Positions 51,922-60,443 are shown, numbered from the stretch's first letter. The stretch is 60,748 nucleotides of DNA from Betaproteobacteria bacterium (GCA_028292405.1 JAQGMJ010000082.1:1-60748), one strand, 5' to 3'. Numbers and translations: made by a program. The notes: generated by a model from the sequence alone, not told the origin.

Positions 51922-52793
51922 TGCTCGGCACCGTCGTCGCGGTATTCGGCCGCCGCTACGATGTACGCACCGACGACGGCGAAAACCTGGATTGCGTGGC
52001 GCGCGGCAAGAAGCACGACGCCGCCTGCGGCGACCGCGTCGAGGTCCAGTCCACCGGTCCGCGCCAGGCGGTGATCGAAAAGGTGCTGCCGCGCACCACT
52101 TACCTGGAACGCGCCGACGCCTTCAAGCGCAAGGCGATTGCCGCCAATGCCGACCAGGTGCTGGTGCTGGTGGCGGCCGACCCCTGGTTCAGCGACGAGT
52201 TCGTCATCCGCATCCTGCTGCTGACCCAGGCCGCCGACATTCCGGCGCTGATTGCGCTGAACAAGATCGACCTGCCCGGCGCCGCCGAGGCACGTGCGCG
52301 TCTGAAGGTGTTCGAGAGCGCGGGGCACGAAGTGGTGGAGATCAGTGCCAAAGGTACCCACCCGGTCGGCTGCAGTGCCTTGGCGCCCAAACTCGCGGGA
52401 CGCTGCACCGTGCTGGTGGGCCAATCGGGCATGGGCAAGTCGAGCTTGGTCAACGCGCTGGCGCCGGACGCGAAGGCGCGCATGGGCGAGCTCTCCGTGG
52501 CGCTGGGCACCGGCAAGCACACCACCACCTTTTCGCGCTTGTACCGCATCGACGCCGACACCACGCTGATCGATTGCCCCGGGATGCAGGAAGTGGGCAT
52601 CCACAACCTGACCTTCAAGCAACTGCAGCAGGGCTTCAACGAGTTCGCGCCCTACCTCGGCCGTTGCCGTTTTTCCAATTGCCGCCACGACCGCGAGCCG
52701 GAATGCGCACTGCGCGCGGCGGTTGAGGCCGGCCGCATCGACAAGCGGCGCTTTGATTTGTTTTGCACGCTCCGTAGCGAGATCGCCGCCTGA
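51921..52793 (+). CDS. rsgA: ribosome small subunit-dependent GTPase A
   Basis: Circularly permuted GTPase of 290 residues that helps mature the 30S subunit. OB fold at the N terminus (GTVVAVFGRRYDVRTDDGENLDCVARGK). Permuted motif order: G4 ALNKIDL first, G1 GQSGMGKSSL near 167-176, G2 region GTGKHTTTFSR, then G3 DCPGM. Zinc module CRFSNCRHDREPEC at the C terminus. One base overlap with phhB suggests coupled translation. Confidence 0.97.
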   Translation: MLGTVVAVFGRRYDVRTDDGENLDCVARGKKHDAACGDRVEVQSTGPRQAVIEKVLPRTTYLERADAFKRKAIAANADQVLVLVAADPWFSDEFVIRILLLTQAADIPALIALNKIDLPGAAEARARLKVFESAGHEVVEISAKGTHPVGCSALAPKLAGRCTVLVGQSGMGKSSLVNALAPDAKARMGELSVALGTGKHTTTFSRLYRIDADTTLIDCPGMQEVGIHNLTFKQLQQGFNEFAPYLGRCRFSNCRHDREPECALRAAVEAGRIDKRRFDLFCTLRSEIAA

Positions 52794-52815
52794 TCGCTGC
52801 TGCGAATTTCCTGCC

Positions 52816-53130
52816 ATGAAGCGCCTGTATCGCGCCGCCAACCTGATCGAAGCCACGCAGCTGAAAAGCATGCTGGAAGGCATGAACATCGATTGCTTCC
52901 TGCGCAACGAGAACATGATCCGCGTGGCCGGCGAAGTGCCGTTCGACCAGTGCTGGCCGGAAGTATGGATTCGCGAAGAGCGCGATACGACGCTGGCCCT
53001 GCAGGTGCTCGATGTTTTCAAGCATCCGCTACGCAATCGCGGCCCGGCCTGGAGTTGCCCGAAGTGCAACGAGTGGCTGGAGGGGCAATTCAGCGCCTGC
53101 TGGAACTGCGGTACCGAGAAAGCGCCGTAG
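52816..53130 (+). CDS. DUF2007 / zinc-ribbon protein
   Basis: Protein of 104 residues. N-terminal DUF2007-type ferredoxin-like fold (MKRLYRAANLIEATQLKSMLEGMNIDCFLRNE), C-terminal zinc ribbon with CPKC and CWNC pairs (SCPKCNEWLEGQFSACWNCGTE). DUF2007 proteins are thought to sense or signal, but no function is established. It follows rsgA by 22 bases and probably shares its operon. Confidence 0.85.
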   Translation: MKRLYRAANLIEATQLKSMLEGMNIDCFLRNENMIRVAGEVPFDQCWPEVWIREERDTTLALQVLDVFKHPLRNRGPAWSCPKCNEWLEGQFSACWNCGTEKAP

Positions 53131-53136
53131 CCGGCT

Positions 53137-54072
53137 CTAGACCATCGTCGCCACGGCCAGCAGCAACAGCAGCAGTAGCCACAGCACCAGCGCGCGCCAG
53201 GCCAGGCCTACCGTGCTGTTGAGCGAGGCCGCATCGGCTTCGTCGCCGACGCCGATTTCGATCCGCTCGTCGATTTCCGGCCCGATGGCAGTAACGCCTT
53301 CGCGCAGCGGCTTGCCGAGCTTGACACCGATGGCGCCGGCGCCGGCGGCCAGCACGATGCCGATTTCCGGGTCGCGCCAGCGCGAAGCCTGGTTGCGCCA
53401 GCAATACACCGCGTCCTCGAAATTGCCGACGATGGCAAAACCGACCGCCGTCAGGCGCACCGGCAGCCAGTCGATCCAGTAAAACGCCGCGTTGGCGAAC
53501 TTGCCGAAGCCGCCGTGTTCCGCACCCGTTTTGTTGCCCCAGCGGTTGCGCAGCATCAGCGCCATGCGGTAGAGCACCGCGCCCGCCGGGCCCGGCAGAA
53601 AGGCAAACCAGAACAGCACGCCGAACACGTAGTGGTGGGCGGCGACGAACGCTTCTTCGATGGCCACACGCGCCAGCTCGGTGGTGTTGAGGTCGTCGGC
53701 CGGGCGGCCGCGCCAGGCACTGGTCAGCAGGCGCGCGCGCGGCAGGTCGCCTTCGTTGAGCGCGCGGTGGATGTCGGTGAAATGGTGGCTGAACTGGCGA
53801 AAGCCCATGGTGAGGTAGAGCACCGCCACATTCCACGCCCAGGCGAGGATGCCGCTGACCTGGTACAGCAGGTAGTAGATCACCACCGAGATCAGCAGCA
53901 GCGGCAGCACGGTGAGCAGCCAGGCGGCGGCGCCGTGGTGGTGCGCGCCCGCGTTCAGATTGTGCTCGATGAAATCGAGGCTGCCGGCCATGGGACGGCT
54001 CAGCGCCGCGCGATCGTTCAGCGGGCGGATCTGTTCGAGAATCAGGGCGGCGATCAGGGCGAGGACGGTCAT
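53137..54072 (-). CDS. CobD/CbiB family-like membrane protein
   Basis: Membrane protein of 311 residues with hydrophobic segments near 1-15, 50-90, 145-185 and at the C-terminal end. The opening ALIAALILEQIRPLNDRA, the ARVAIEEAFVAAHHYVFGVLFWFAFLPGPAGAVLYRMAL block and WIDWLPVRLTAVGFAIVGNFEDAVYCWRNQA match the CobD/CbiB-related family of betaproteobacteria. True CbiB makes adenosylcobinamide phosphate, but no cobalamin genes are near. A different role, perhaps AmpE-like, is possible. It converges on the DUF2007 gene with six bases between stops. Confidence 0.8.
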   Translation of the reverse strand: MTVLALIAALILEQIRPLNDRAALSRPMAGSLDFIEHNLNAGAHHHGAAAWLLTVLPLLLISVVIYYLLYQVSGILAWAWNVAVLYLTMGFRQFSHHFTDIHRALNEGDLPRARLLTSAWRGRPADDLNTTELARVAIEEAFVAAHHYVFGVLFWFAFLPGPAGAVLYRMALMLRNRWGNKTGAEHGGFGKFANAAFYWIDWLPVRLTAVGFAIVGNFEDAVYCWRNQASRWRDPEIGIVLAAGAGAIGVKLGKPLREGVTAIGPEIDERIEIGVGDEADAASLNSTVGLAWRALVLWLLLLLLLAVATMV

Positions 54073-54182
54073 GGTTCGGGTCCGGCGGCATGCGTACCCG
54101 CGGACCGCAGCGAAGATAACACACGCGGCAAGGCGCCGATTGCCGCCTCGCCTACAATGCCTGCAGACGCCGGGAGGGCCGC

Positions 54183-54965
54183 ATGGAGATCACCTCGCCT
54201 TACGGGTACGGCAGCATCGTGCCGCTGGAAAAGCATTACAAGGTGCTGCTGCCCAACCTGCCCGCGGCGGGCGGCGGTGCCGTGCCTTCTTTCGCCGGCA
54301 AGATGAATGCAATGACCATTTCGTCGGCCGAATTCGCCGTTGCCGGGCGCGACTACCCCGTCGTGTTCATCCGCCTGGAGAGCGGCGCCTATGCGCCCCT
54401 GGTGGTGCTGGGCTTGAGCGACGGACGTAACTTGTATGTCGTCGATGGCCATTGGATAGCCGACAGCTATGTGCCGGCATTCGCGCGGCGCTACCCGTTC
54501 TGCCTGTCGCAGGTGCTGCTGGACGGCGTGGCGCAGGCCGACAAGCTGGTATGCATCGACCAGGCGTATGTCGATGCCGCCGGGGTCGCGCTGTTCGCCG
54601 CCGACGGTACACCTACGGCGCGCTGGAGCGAACGCCAGCGCCTGCTGGCTGAGTACGAGGGCGACATCGAGGCAACGGCGCAGATGTGCGCCGGGCTGGA
54701 CAAGCTGGGCCTGTTCGAGCCTTTTACTTTCCAGGTGACCAACGGCCTGCGCACGCAGTTCAAGATGGACGGGATTTTTCGCATCGACGAGGCCCGGTTC
54801 ATCGCGCTGAAAGCGGCCAGCCACAAGGCGCTGACGGAGAAGGGCTGGGCGGCGCGCATCTATGCGCATCTGTTCTCACTGGCCAATTTCGCGCGCCTGC
54901 ACCAGCGCGCGCAGGATGTGGCGGCAGCCGAAGCCGCGGCAAAAAAGCGGGCGGCGCGCAAATAG
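54183..54965 (+). CDS. SapC family protein
   Basis: Protein of 260 residues of the SapC (PF07277-type) family: VPLEKHYKVLLPN, AEFAVAGRDYPVVFIRLESGAYAPLVVLGLSDGRNLYVVDG, WIADSYVPAFARRYPF, and LGLFEPFTFQVTNGLRTQFKMDGIFRIDEA. No signal peptide. The C terminus is Ala/Lys-rich. SapC was first linked to surface-layer export in Campylobacter, but most members are uncharacterised; some sit with hydroxylases. Here it is a single gene divergent from the CobD-like gene. Confidence 0.88.
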   Translation: MEITSPYGYGSIVPLEKHYKVLLPNLPAAGGGAVPSFAGKMNAMTISSAEFAVAGRDYPVVFIRLESGAYAPLVVLGLSDGRNLYVVDGHWIADSYVPAFARRYPFCLSQVLLDGVAQADKLVCIDQAYVDAAGVALFAADGTPTARWSERQRLLAEYEGDIEATAQMCAGLDKLGLFEPFTFQVTNGLRTQFKMDGIFRIDEARFIALKAASHKALTEKGWAARIYAHLFSLANFARLHQRAQDVAAAEAAAKKRAARK

Positions 54966-55011
54966 GCCGCGCTCGCGCAGGTAACCCACATGTAGCGCTG
55001 ACAAGCCGCGC

Positions 55012-55737
55012 TTAGGCGCGCAGGAAGTGATAGAGGTTGCGCAGCATCGCCGCGGTGGCGCCCCAGATGAAATGCTGCTCGTAGGGCATGGCGTAGAAGT
55101 GCCGCTCCACGCCGTTTTTCCAGGGACGGCTGCGCTTTTCGTGGTTGGCCGGGTCGAGTAAAAACGACAGCGGCACCTCGAACAGTTCCGCCACTTCATC
55201 GCTGGAGGCCACCAATTCGAAAGGTGGATGCACCAGCGCCACCACCGGTGTGATTTCGAAGCGGGTGCCGGTGCGGTAATGCGGCAGCGTGCCGATCACC
55301 TCGACGCGTTCCGGGTTCAGGCCGATTTCTTCCTGCGCTTCGCGCAGGGCGGTGGCCGCCACGTCGGCGTCCTCCGGCTCGGCGCGGCCGCCGGGAAAGC
55401 TGATCTGCCCGGCGTGGTCTTTCAGGGTCGCGGTGCGCTGGGTCAGCAGGAGCTTAAGTTCGTCTTCCCGCACGACGATGGGCACCAGCACCGAGGCCGG
55501 ACGGTATTCGTTTTCCGCGATGCCGATGTCGCCGAACTGGTGGTCGCCCAGCATTTCACGGTTCCACTCGCGGATTTCACGAAAGCGCTGGCGCAGCGAC
55601 TCCGGCGTCAGCTGCGTCACCGGGGTCAAGCCGGCGTTGTAAAGCGTGGGGTCGATTTTCTCGATCGCGCGCGCTTCGTCGCTGGAGATCGAGAAACGTT
55701 GCTGGATGGGCGGTGGCGTAAGCGGGGGCAAGGGCAT
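55012..55737 (-). CDS. NUDIX hydrolase, CoA pyrophosphatase type
   Basis: Protein of 241 residues. The Nudix box GX5EX7REUXEEXGU is complete (GGRAEPEDADVAATALREAQEEIGL), preceded by LLTQRTATLKDHAGQISFPGG, the UPF0035/NudL-type extension of CoA and nucleoside-diphosphate hydrolases. It is downstream of rplS on the same strand, after a terminator, the usual place in betaproteobacteria. Start ATG at 55735-55737. Confidence 0.9.
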   Translation of the reverse strand: MPLPPLTPPPIQQRFSISSDEARAIEKIDPTLYNAGLTPVTQLTPESLRQRFREIREWNREMLGDHQFGDIGIAENEYRPASVLVPIVVREDELKLLLTQRTATLKDHAGQISFPGGRAEPEDADVAATALREAQEEIGLNPERVEVIGTLPHYRTGTRFEITPVVALVHPPFELVASSDEVAELFEVPLSFLLDPANHEKRSRPWKNGVERHFYAMPYEQHFIWGATAAMLRNLYHFLRA

Positions 55738-55761
55738 GAGGCGGGAGCATAGATCAAAACA

Positions 55762-55790
55762 AAACGGGGCGCATGATATGCGCCCCGTTT
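55762..55790 (-). terminator. intrinsic terminator of the ribosomal superoperon
   Basis: Perfect 13-bp stem AAACGGGGCGCAT / ATGCGCCCCGTTT with a three-base loop, followed on the minus strand by TGTTTTG. It lies after rplS. Confidence 0.88.
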
Positions 55791-55812
55791 GACTGTGCCG
55801 TGAAGCTTAAGT

Positions 55813-56217
55813 TTATTGCTTCTTTTCGGCAGCGGCCTGGCTTTGCGCCTGGGCCTGGCGCGAGGCCAGCTTTTCCTTGATACGCGCCGACTTGCCCGAA
55901 CGCTCGCGCAGGTAGTAAAGCTTGGCGCGGCGCACATCGCCGCGGCGCTTGACTTCGATCGAGGCGATCAGCGGGGAATACAACTGGAAGGTACGCTCGA
56001 CGCCTTCGCCAGAAGAAACCTTGCGGACGATGAAGGAGGAGCCGATGCTGCGGTTGCGGCGGGCGATGACCACGCCTTCGAAGGCCTGGACGCGCTTGCG
56101 TTCGCCTTCAACCACGTTGACGTTGACCACCACGGTGTCGCCGGGGGCGAAGGTCGGAATGGTTTTGTTGAGACGGGCGATTTCCGCCTTCTCGAGTTCA
56201 GCGATGATGTTGCTCAT
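55813..56217 (-). CDS. rplS: 50S ribosomal protein L19
   Basis: Ribosomal protein at the 30S-50S interface; 134 residues. Recognisable as FAPGDTVVVNVNVVEGERKRVQAFEGVVIARRNRSIGSSFIVRKVSSGEGVERTF and RRAKLYYLRERSGKSARIKEK. The last ~15 residues are a Gln/Ala-rich tail beyond the usual end. Last gene of the rpsF-to-rplS run. Confidence 0.97.
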   Translation of the reverse strand: MSNIIAELEKAEIARLNKTIPTFAPGDTVVVNVNVVEGERKRVQAFEGVVIARRNRSIGSSFIVRKVSSGEGVERTFQLYSPLIASIEVKRRGDVRRAKLYYLRERSGKSARIKEKLASRQAQAQSQAAAEKKQ

Positions 56218-56317
56218 GGGTATTACCTTTCACTATGGGCCCGCGTTAATCGCGGGACTGGACGGTAGAGCAGGAGCTTTTCAAGAAAACACCTGATGCC
56301 GCCATTTGTACGCGGGA

Positions 56318-57109
56318 CTATTTCCCCGCCGCTTGTGCCCCGGCTTCTGCTTTCGCCTCCGCCAGGACTTTCTCTTCTTCCTTGCTTATACCGCGCTTGA
56401 CCCAGGCCTCATAGAGGTCAGGGCGCCGCGCCATCGTACGCTTGATCGCCTCTTTCAGGCGCCAGCGCGCAATTTTCTTGTGATCGCCGGACAACAGCAC
56501 TTCCGGCACCCGCACTCCCTCGTATTGCTCGGGACGGGTGTAATGCGGGCAGTCCAGAAGACCTTCCGCAAACGATTCCTCCAGCGCCGACGCATCATCG
56601 TTCAACACGCCCGGCAACTGGCGCACAAGGGCATCGATCAGCACCATCGCGGGGAGTTCGCCGCCGGAGAGCACGTAATCTCCGATGGACACTTCGCGAT
56701 CAACTTGCCGTGCAAGCACGCGCTCATCGATACCTTCGTAACGGCCGCACAACACTACAACGCCACGGCCGCCCTGCATCTCGTCACGCAGGGCCATCAC
56801 CCCGTCGTGGTCCAGCTGTTTGCCCTGCGGTGACATGTAGATCACCATTGGGCTTAAACCCGTCGCGACTTGCGCATCTTTCGCTGCGCTGATCGCCGCC
56901 TCCAGCGGCTTGGGAATCATCAGCATTCCCGGGCCGCCGCCGTAGGGCCTGTCGTCCACCGTGCGGTACGCGTTCTCTGCGTAGTCACGCGGGTTCCAGG
57001 CCTGCAGGTGCCACAAACCATCCTGATGCGCGCGGCCGGTTATGCCCTGCAAGGTCACCGCCCCGAACATCGGCGGAAACAGCGTTACAACATCGAACTG
57101 CACGCGCAT
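56318..57109 (-). CDS. trmD: tRNA (guanine-37-N1)-methyltransferase
   Basis: SPOUT methyltransferase of 263 residues that makes m1G37. Trefoil-knot motifs LCGRYEGIDERV and SIGDYVLSGGELPAMVLIDALVR; N terminus MRVQFDVVTLFPPMFGAV; DRPYGGGPGMLM region. It follows rimM by 22 bases. The C-terminal ~15 residues are an Ala/Glu/Lys tail. Confidence 0.97.
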   Translation of the reverse strand: MRVQFDVVTLFPPMFGAVTLQGITGRAHQDGLWHLQAWNPRDYAENAYRTVDDRPYGGGPGMLMIPKPLEAAISAAKDAQVATGLSPMVIYMSPQGKQLDHDGVMALRDEMQGGRGVVVLCGRYEGIDERVLARQVDREVSIGDYVLSGGELPAMVLIDALVRQLPGVLNDDASALEESFAEGLLDCPHYTRPEQYEGVRVPEVLLSGDHKKIARWRLKEAIKRTMARRPDLYEAWVKRGISKEEEKVLAEAKAEAGAQAAGK

Positions 57110-57131
57110 TTCCGTCTTCCTTCGAACCGGG

Positions 57132-57695
57132 TCAGTAATCGCGACCCCAGTCCACTTTGATTACTTTGCCTGCGACATCAACCTGGTCCACATACTGCGC
57201 GACGAAGGGAATCAGGATTTCGCCCCGCTTGCCGTCCTCGCCAGCTGCGGTCATGACCCGCAGCACTTCATGCGGCCCCAGGTCCATCAGGTCCGCCACC
57301 TCGCCCAACACCTCGTCCTCGCGGTTTTTCACCAGAAGGCCGATCAGGTCGGACCAGTAATACCCCTCTTCTTCGCGGCTCGCGGGAAACAGCGCGCGCG
57401 ACACCGCAATGCGCTTGCTCTTGAGGGCGAAGGCCGCATCGCGGTCTTCCACCCCCGGCAGCTTGGCGATCAGCGTGCCGCTATGCTCATCGACCTGCTC
57501 CGGCTTGACCAACTGCCAATCCGGCTTCGCTTCCGTACCGCGGTCCAGCCACCACTCGTCAAAACCGGCCAAGCCTGCGCCGTCCGTCGAATAGCTGTAA
57601 AGCTTGATCCAGCCCTTAAGCCCGTAAGGCTCCTTGACGTTGGCCATCTCGACCAGGTCCGGCGGTACGGCACCGGGCTTGGCCGCGGGGCTCAT
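57132..57695 (-). CDS. rimM: ribosome maturation factor RimM
   Basis: 16S rRNA processing protein of 187 residues that binds S19. N-terminal barrel (MANVKEPYGLKGWIKLYSYST), the PRC-barrel half EEGYYWSDLIGLLVKNREDEVLGEVADLMDLGPHEVLRV, and ILIPFVAQYVDQVDVAGKVIKVDW at the end. Start ATG at 57693-57695, one base after the rpsP stop; longer open frames are out-of-frame reading through rpsP. Confidence 0.95.
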   Translation of the reverse strand: MSPAAKPGAVPPDLVEMANVKEPYGLKGWIKLYSYSTDGAGLAGFDEWWLDRGTEAKPDWQLVKPEQVDEHSGTLIAKLPGVEDRDAAFALKSKRIAVSRALFPASREEEGYYWSDLIGLLVKNREDEVLGEVADLMDLGPHEVLRVMTAAGEDGKRGEILIPFVAQYVDQVDVAGKVIKVDWGRDY

Positions 57696-57696
57696 G

Positions 57697-57966
57697 TCAG
57701 GCCGGGACAGCGGCGGTCTTGGCTGCTTTGGCAAACTGCTTGAGCAGGCGTTCGACGGAGGGCGAAACCTGCGCGCCGACACCGCGCCAGTAGTCGACGC
57801 GGGCCAGGTCGATGCGGAAGGGCTCTTCGCCGCCGGCCGCGATCGGGTTGTAGAAGCCGACGCGCTCGACAAAGCGACCGTCGCGGCGGGCACGGGAATC
57901 GGCCGCCACGATGTTGTAGAAGGGACGGCCTTTGGCGCCGCCGCGGTTCATGCGAATGGTAACCAT
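57697..57966 (-). CDS. rpsP: 30S ribosomal protein S16
   Basis: Ribosomal protein of 89 residues: MVTIRMNRGGAKGRPFYNIVAADSRARRDGRFVERVGFYNP, then RIDLARVDYWRGVGAQVSPSVERLLKQ. It starts at 57966 only 28 bases after the rplI stop, which places the rpsP operon directly behind the rpsF operon. Confidence 0.97.
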   Translation of the reverse strand: MVTIRMNRGGAKGRPFYNIVAADSRARRDGRFVERVGFYNPIAAGGEEPFRIDLARVDYWRGVGAQVSPSVERLLKQFAKAAKTAAVPA

Positions 57967-57994
57967 GAATTTATCCTGTGGATTTGCGTGGCGG

Positions 57995-58447
57995 TTAGGC
58001 GTGGTCGCCCAGAACCGAAACCTTGATGTTGGCAACCACATCGGTGTGCAATTGCACGGCGATGTCGACGTCGCCGACGGTCTTGATCATGCCGTTGGGC
58101 ATGCGGATTTGCGACTTCTCGACCACGAAGCCCTGCTTGGCGAGCGCTTCGGCGATGTTGAAGTTGGTGACCGAGCCGAACAGGCGGCCATCGACGCCGG
58201 CCTTTTCGGTGATCTGCACCATCATGCCGTCGAGCTTGGTGGCCGTGGCTTGCGCTTCGACCAGCTGGACAGCGGCGGCCTTTTCCAGGTCGGCGCGCTT
58301 GGCTTCGAACTCGGCCTTGTTGGCTTCGGTGGCGCGCTTGGCCTTGCGCTTGGGGATGAGGAAGTTGCGGCCGAAACCGTCCTTCACCTTGACGATGTCG
58401 CCCAGGTTGCCGAGGTTGGCGACTTTTTCCAGAAGAATTACTTGCAT
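57995..58447 (-). CDS. rplI: 50S ribosomal protein L9
   Basis: Ribosomal protein of 150 residues. N-terminal rRNA-binding domain MQVILLEKVANLGNLGDIVKVKDGFGRNFLIPKRKA, a long connecting helix, and a C-terminal domain with LFGSVTNFNIAEALAKQGF. It follows rpsR by 19 bases. Confidence 0.97.
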   Translation of the reverse strand: MQVILLEKVANLGNLGDIVKVKDGFGRNFLIPKRKAKRATEANKAEFEAKRADLEKAAAVQLVEAQATATKLDGMMVQITEKAGVDGRLFGSVTNFNIAEALAKQGFVVEKSQIRMPNGMIKTVGDVDIAVQLHTDVVANIKVSVLGDHA

Positions 58448-58466
58448 GTTTTTCTCTCCCCTGCGC

Positions 58467-58754
58467 TTAACGGATGTTGGTGTGCAGGTCGGTGTACGGA
58501 ACCAACGCGAGATAGCGGGCGCGCTTGATCGACTCGGTCAACTGGCGCTGATAGCCGGCTTTGGTGCCGGTGACGCGCGCGGGCATGATCTTGCCGTTTT
58601 CCTGGATGAAATCTTTCAGCAGCTCGACGTCTTTGTAGTCGATGTACTCGACCTTGCCGACGGTGAAGCGGCAGAACTTCTTGCGCTTGAACAGGCCCTT
58701 GTTGGGGTTTTCCTTGCGCACAAATTTGGGTTTGCCGAAGCGTCCGGTAGCCAT
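58467..58754 (-). CDS. rpsR: 30S ribosomal protein S18
   Basis: Ribosomal protein of 95 residues: KKFCRFTVGKVEYIDYKDVELLKDFIQENGKIMPARVTGTKAGYQRQLTESIKRARYLALVPY. The final TDLHTNIR and the MATGRFGKPKFVRKENPN start are slightly longer than in E. coli. Partner of S6 in the ribosome. Confidence 0.97.
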   Translation of the reverse strand: MATGRFGKPKFVRKENPNKGLFKRKKFCRFTVGKVEYIDYKDVELLKDFIQENGKIMPARVTGTKAGYQRQLTESIKRARYLALVPYTDLHTNIR

Positions 58755-58768
58755 GATTTAACCTACTT

Positions 58769-59068
58769 TCAGATGAATTCGAATTCGTTGATATGCAACA
58801 CCAGATGTACCTTGCTCTTGCCGCGATGAGCGAGAAAGCCTGTGACCTTGATCCGCGCGCCGAGCTGGGCCTGAACCATGCGCTGGGCAACCTGCCCTGC
58901 CGCCACCGCCGCCACCTCGCACTTTACGGTGCGGGTCTTGCCGGCTTCTTCCTGCGGCGATTCGTGGTCCAGCTTCAGTTCGACTATCGGGATGCCCGCC
59001 GGGGTGTAGCGCAATGTTTCCAGCGCGCTTACCACTCCGGTCAGTTCAACCCGGTTGTGCGGGTTCAA
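58769..59068 (-). CDS. priB: primosomal replication protein N
   Basis: Single-stranded-DNA-binding OB-fold protein of 99 residues used in replication restart: NRVELTGVVSALETLRYTPAGIPIVELKLDHES, and VKVTGFLAHRG-type LGARIKVTGFLAHRGKSKVHLVLHINEFEFI at the C terminus. Encoded between rpsF and rpsR, its conserved place in beta- and gammaproteobacteria. Confidence 0.95.
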   Translation of the reverse strand: MNPHNRVELTGVVSALETLRYTPAGIPIVELKLDHESPQEEAGKTRTVKCEVAAVAAGQVAQRMVQAQLGARIKVTGFLAHRGKSKVHLVLHINEFEFI

Positions 59069-59087
59069 GCTGACTTTCTTCTATCGC

Positions 59088-59507
59088 TTACTCGACCTTG
59101 GCGGCTTCGGCGGGCTTGGGCGCCGCCGCAGGAGCTTCGGCAGGCTTCGCTTCCACCGGGGCCGGGCCCGCGGTCAGGTTGCGCGACTTCTCTTCCTTCA
59201 TCATCGGCGAAGGGGTGGTGTATGCCTTCTTCATGCGCACGACCAGGTGGCGCAGCACCGCGTCGTTGAACTTGAAGCCGTGCTCGAGTTCGTCCAAAAG
59301 CTTCTGGTCGGTCTCGATGTTCATCAGCACGTAATGGGCCTTGAAGATCTTGTTGATCGGGTAGGCCAACTGGCGGCGGCCCCAATCTTCAATGCGATGG
59401 ATCTTGCCGCCGGCGGCCAGCACGGTGGCGCGGTAGCGTTCGATCATCGCCGGGACCTGCTCGCTCTGGTCCGGATGGACGATAAAAACGATTTCGTAAT
59501 GACGCAT
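59088..59507 (-). CDS. rpsF: 30S ribosomal protein S6
   Basis: Ribosomal protein of 139 residues. MRHYEIVFIVHPDQSEQVPAMIERY, then DWGRRQLAYPINKIFKAHYVLMNIE and LEHGFKFNDAVLRHLVVRMKKAY. The last ~40 residues are an Ala/Pro/Glu/Lys tail absent from the core fold but common in betaproteobacteria. Start ATG at 59505-59507 follows AAGGAG on the minus strand. First gene of the superoperon. Confidence 0.97.
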   Translation of the reverse strand: MRHYEIVFIVHPDQSEQVPAMIERYRATVLAAGGKIHRIEDWGRRQLAYPINKIFKAHYVLMNIETDQKLLDELEHGFKFNDAVLRHLVVRMKKAYTTPSPMMKEEKSRNLTAGPAPVEAKPAEAPAAAPKPAEAAKVE

Positions 59508-59709
59508 AAAAACTCCTTGTGGACTGGCACTCAAGGACACACCTATTAATGGACATCATTAACCAGACGGTCGTTCGAGACAGCCAGGCCGCCCGGCGCA
59601 GGAGCCGAAAAAGCTCCTGAAAAAACGCGGTGCGGCAAGTGTTCGCGGCTATCGGGCGGGCGCCTCGGTGATCAGAGGCAACGCCCACGCAAAAAACGCG
59701 AAGCCTTGG

Positions 59710-59739
59710 ATTATAGCTGGCTTTTGGCCATCAAATCAA
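59710..59739 (-). promoter_or_regulatory. sigma-70 promoter of the rpsF operon
   Basis: On the minus strand: -35 TTGATT (59734-59739), 18-nt spacer, perfect -10 TATAAT (59710-59715). The transcript leader before rpsF is about 195 nt and contains a stable hairpin CAGGAGC / GCTCCTG (59598-59618). Such a leader could host S6-S18 autoregulation, but I could not confirm that motif by eye. Confidence 0.8.
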
Positions 59740-59809
59740 GCCTTTATCCCTTTTCGCGAAGCCGCGAAGGGCACCAAGCGAAAAATAGGCAACTAATTGC
59801 ACATACCCG

Positions 59810-59837
59810 CTTGAAAACCCTGTTCGCGGCCCCAGTT
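59810..59837 (+). promoter_or_regulatory. sigma-32 (heat-shock) promoter of grpE
   Basis: CTTGAAA (59810-59816), 13-nt spacer, CCCCAGTT (59830-59837), seven of eight bases of the CCCCATNT consensus. The start codon follows 45 bases later. The gap 59508-59882 holds this promoter and the divergent rpsF promoter. Confidence 0.85.
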
Positions 59838-59882
59838 ACCGCGCGGAACACGTAATCCCCTATCTGCAGTGGAGTTATTTTC

Positions 59883-60410
59883 ATGACCGAAGAAGTCAAG
59901 CCGCAGGACACCGCCCCGGAAGGCGCCGCCGCTCCGGAAACCGCCCCGCCCTCGCCTGAAGAACACATCGCCAAGCTGGAGGCGGACCTGGCCTTGGCCA
60001 AGGAAGAATTCCTGCGCGCCAAGGCGGAAACCGAGAACACCCGGCGCCGCGCCCAGACCGATATCAGCAACGCGCATAAGTACGCCACTGAAAACTTTGC
60101 CGAAAGCCTGCTGGCGGTCAAAGACAGCCTGGAGGCCGCGCTGCAAGACCAGAGCGCCGCCATCGACACCCTGAAAAGCGGGGTGGAGTTGACCTTGAAG
60201 CAACTCAATAACGCCTTCGAAAAGGGCCGCGTGGTCGAACTCAATCCGCTGGACCAGAAGTTCGATCCCAACAAACACCAGGCCATTTCCGCAGTCGAGG
60301 CCGATGGCGAACCCAATCGCGTTCTGACCGTGCTGCAAAAAGGTTACCTGATCAACGACCGTGTGTTGCGCCCGGCTTTGGTCACGGTATCGAAGGCAAA
60401 AGGCGCCTGA
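59883..60410 (+). CDS. grpE: nucleotide exchange factor GrpE
   Basis: Exchange factor for the DnaK chaperone; 175 residues. Acidic Pro/Ala-rich N-terminal tail, long coiled-coil helix (about 28-90; AKLEADLALAKEEFLRAKAETENTRRRAQTDI), then FAESLLAVKDSLEAAL and the C-terminal beta domain (ELNPLDQKFDPNKHQAIS, VLQKGYLINDRVLRPALVTVSK). dnaK follows, and both genes have their own heat-shock promoter. Confidence 0.97.
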   Translation: MTEEVKPQDTAPEGAAAPETAPPSPEEHIAKLEADLALAKEEFLRAKAETENTRRRAQTDISNAHKYATENFAESLLAVKDSLEAALQDQSAAIDTLKSGVELTLKQLNNAFEKGRVVELNPLDQKFDPNKHQAISAVEADGEPNRVLTVLQKGYLINDRVLRPALVTVSKAKGA

Positions 60411-60443
60411 TTGGAATAGAAATCGCGGAATCGTTCAAATCCC

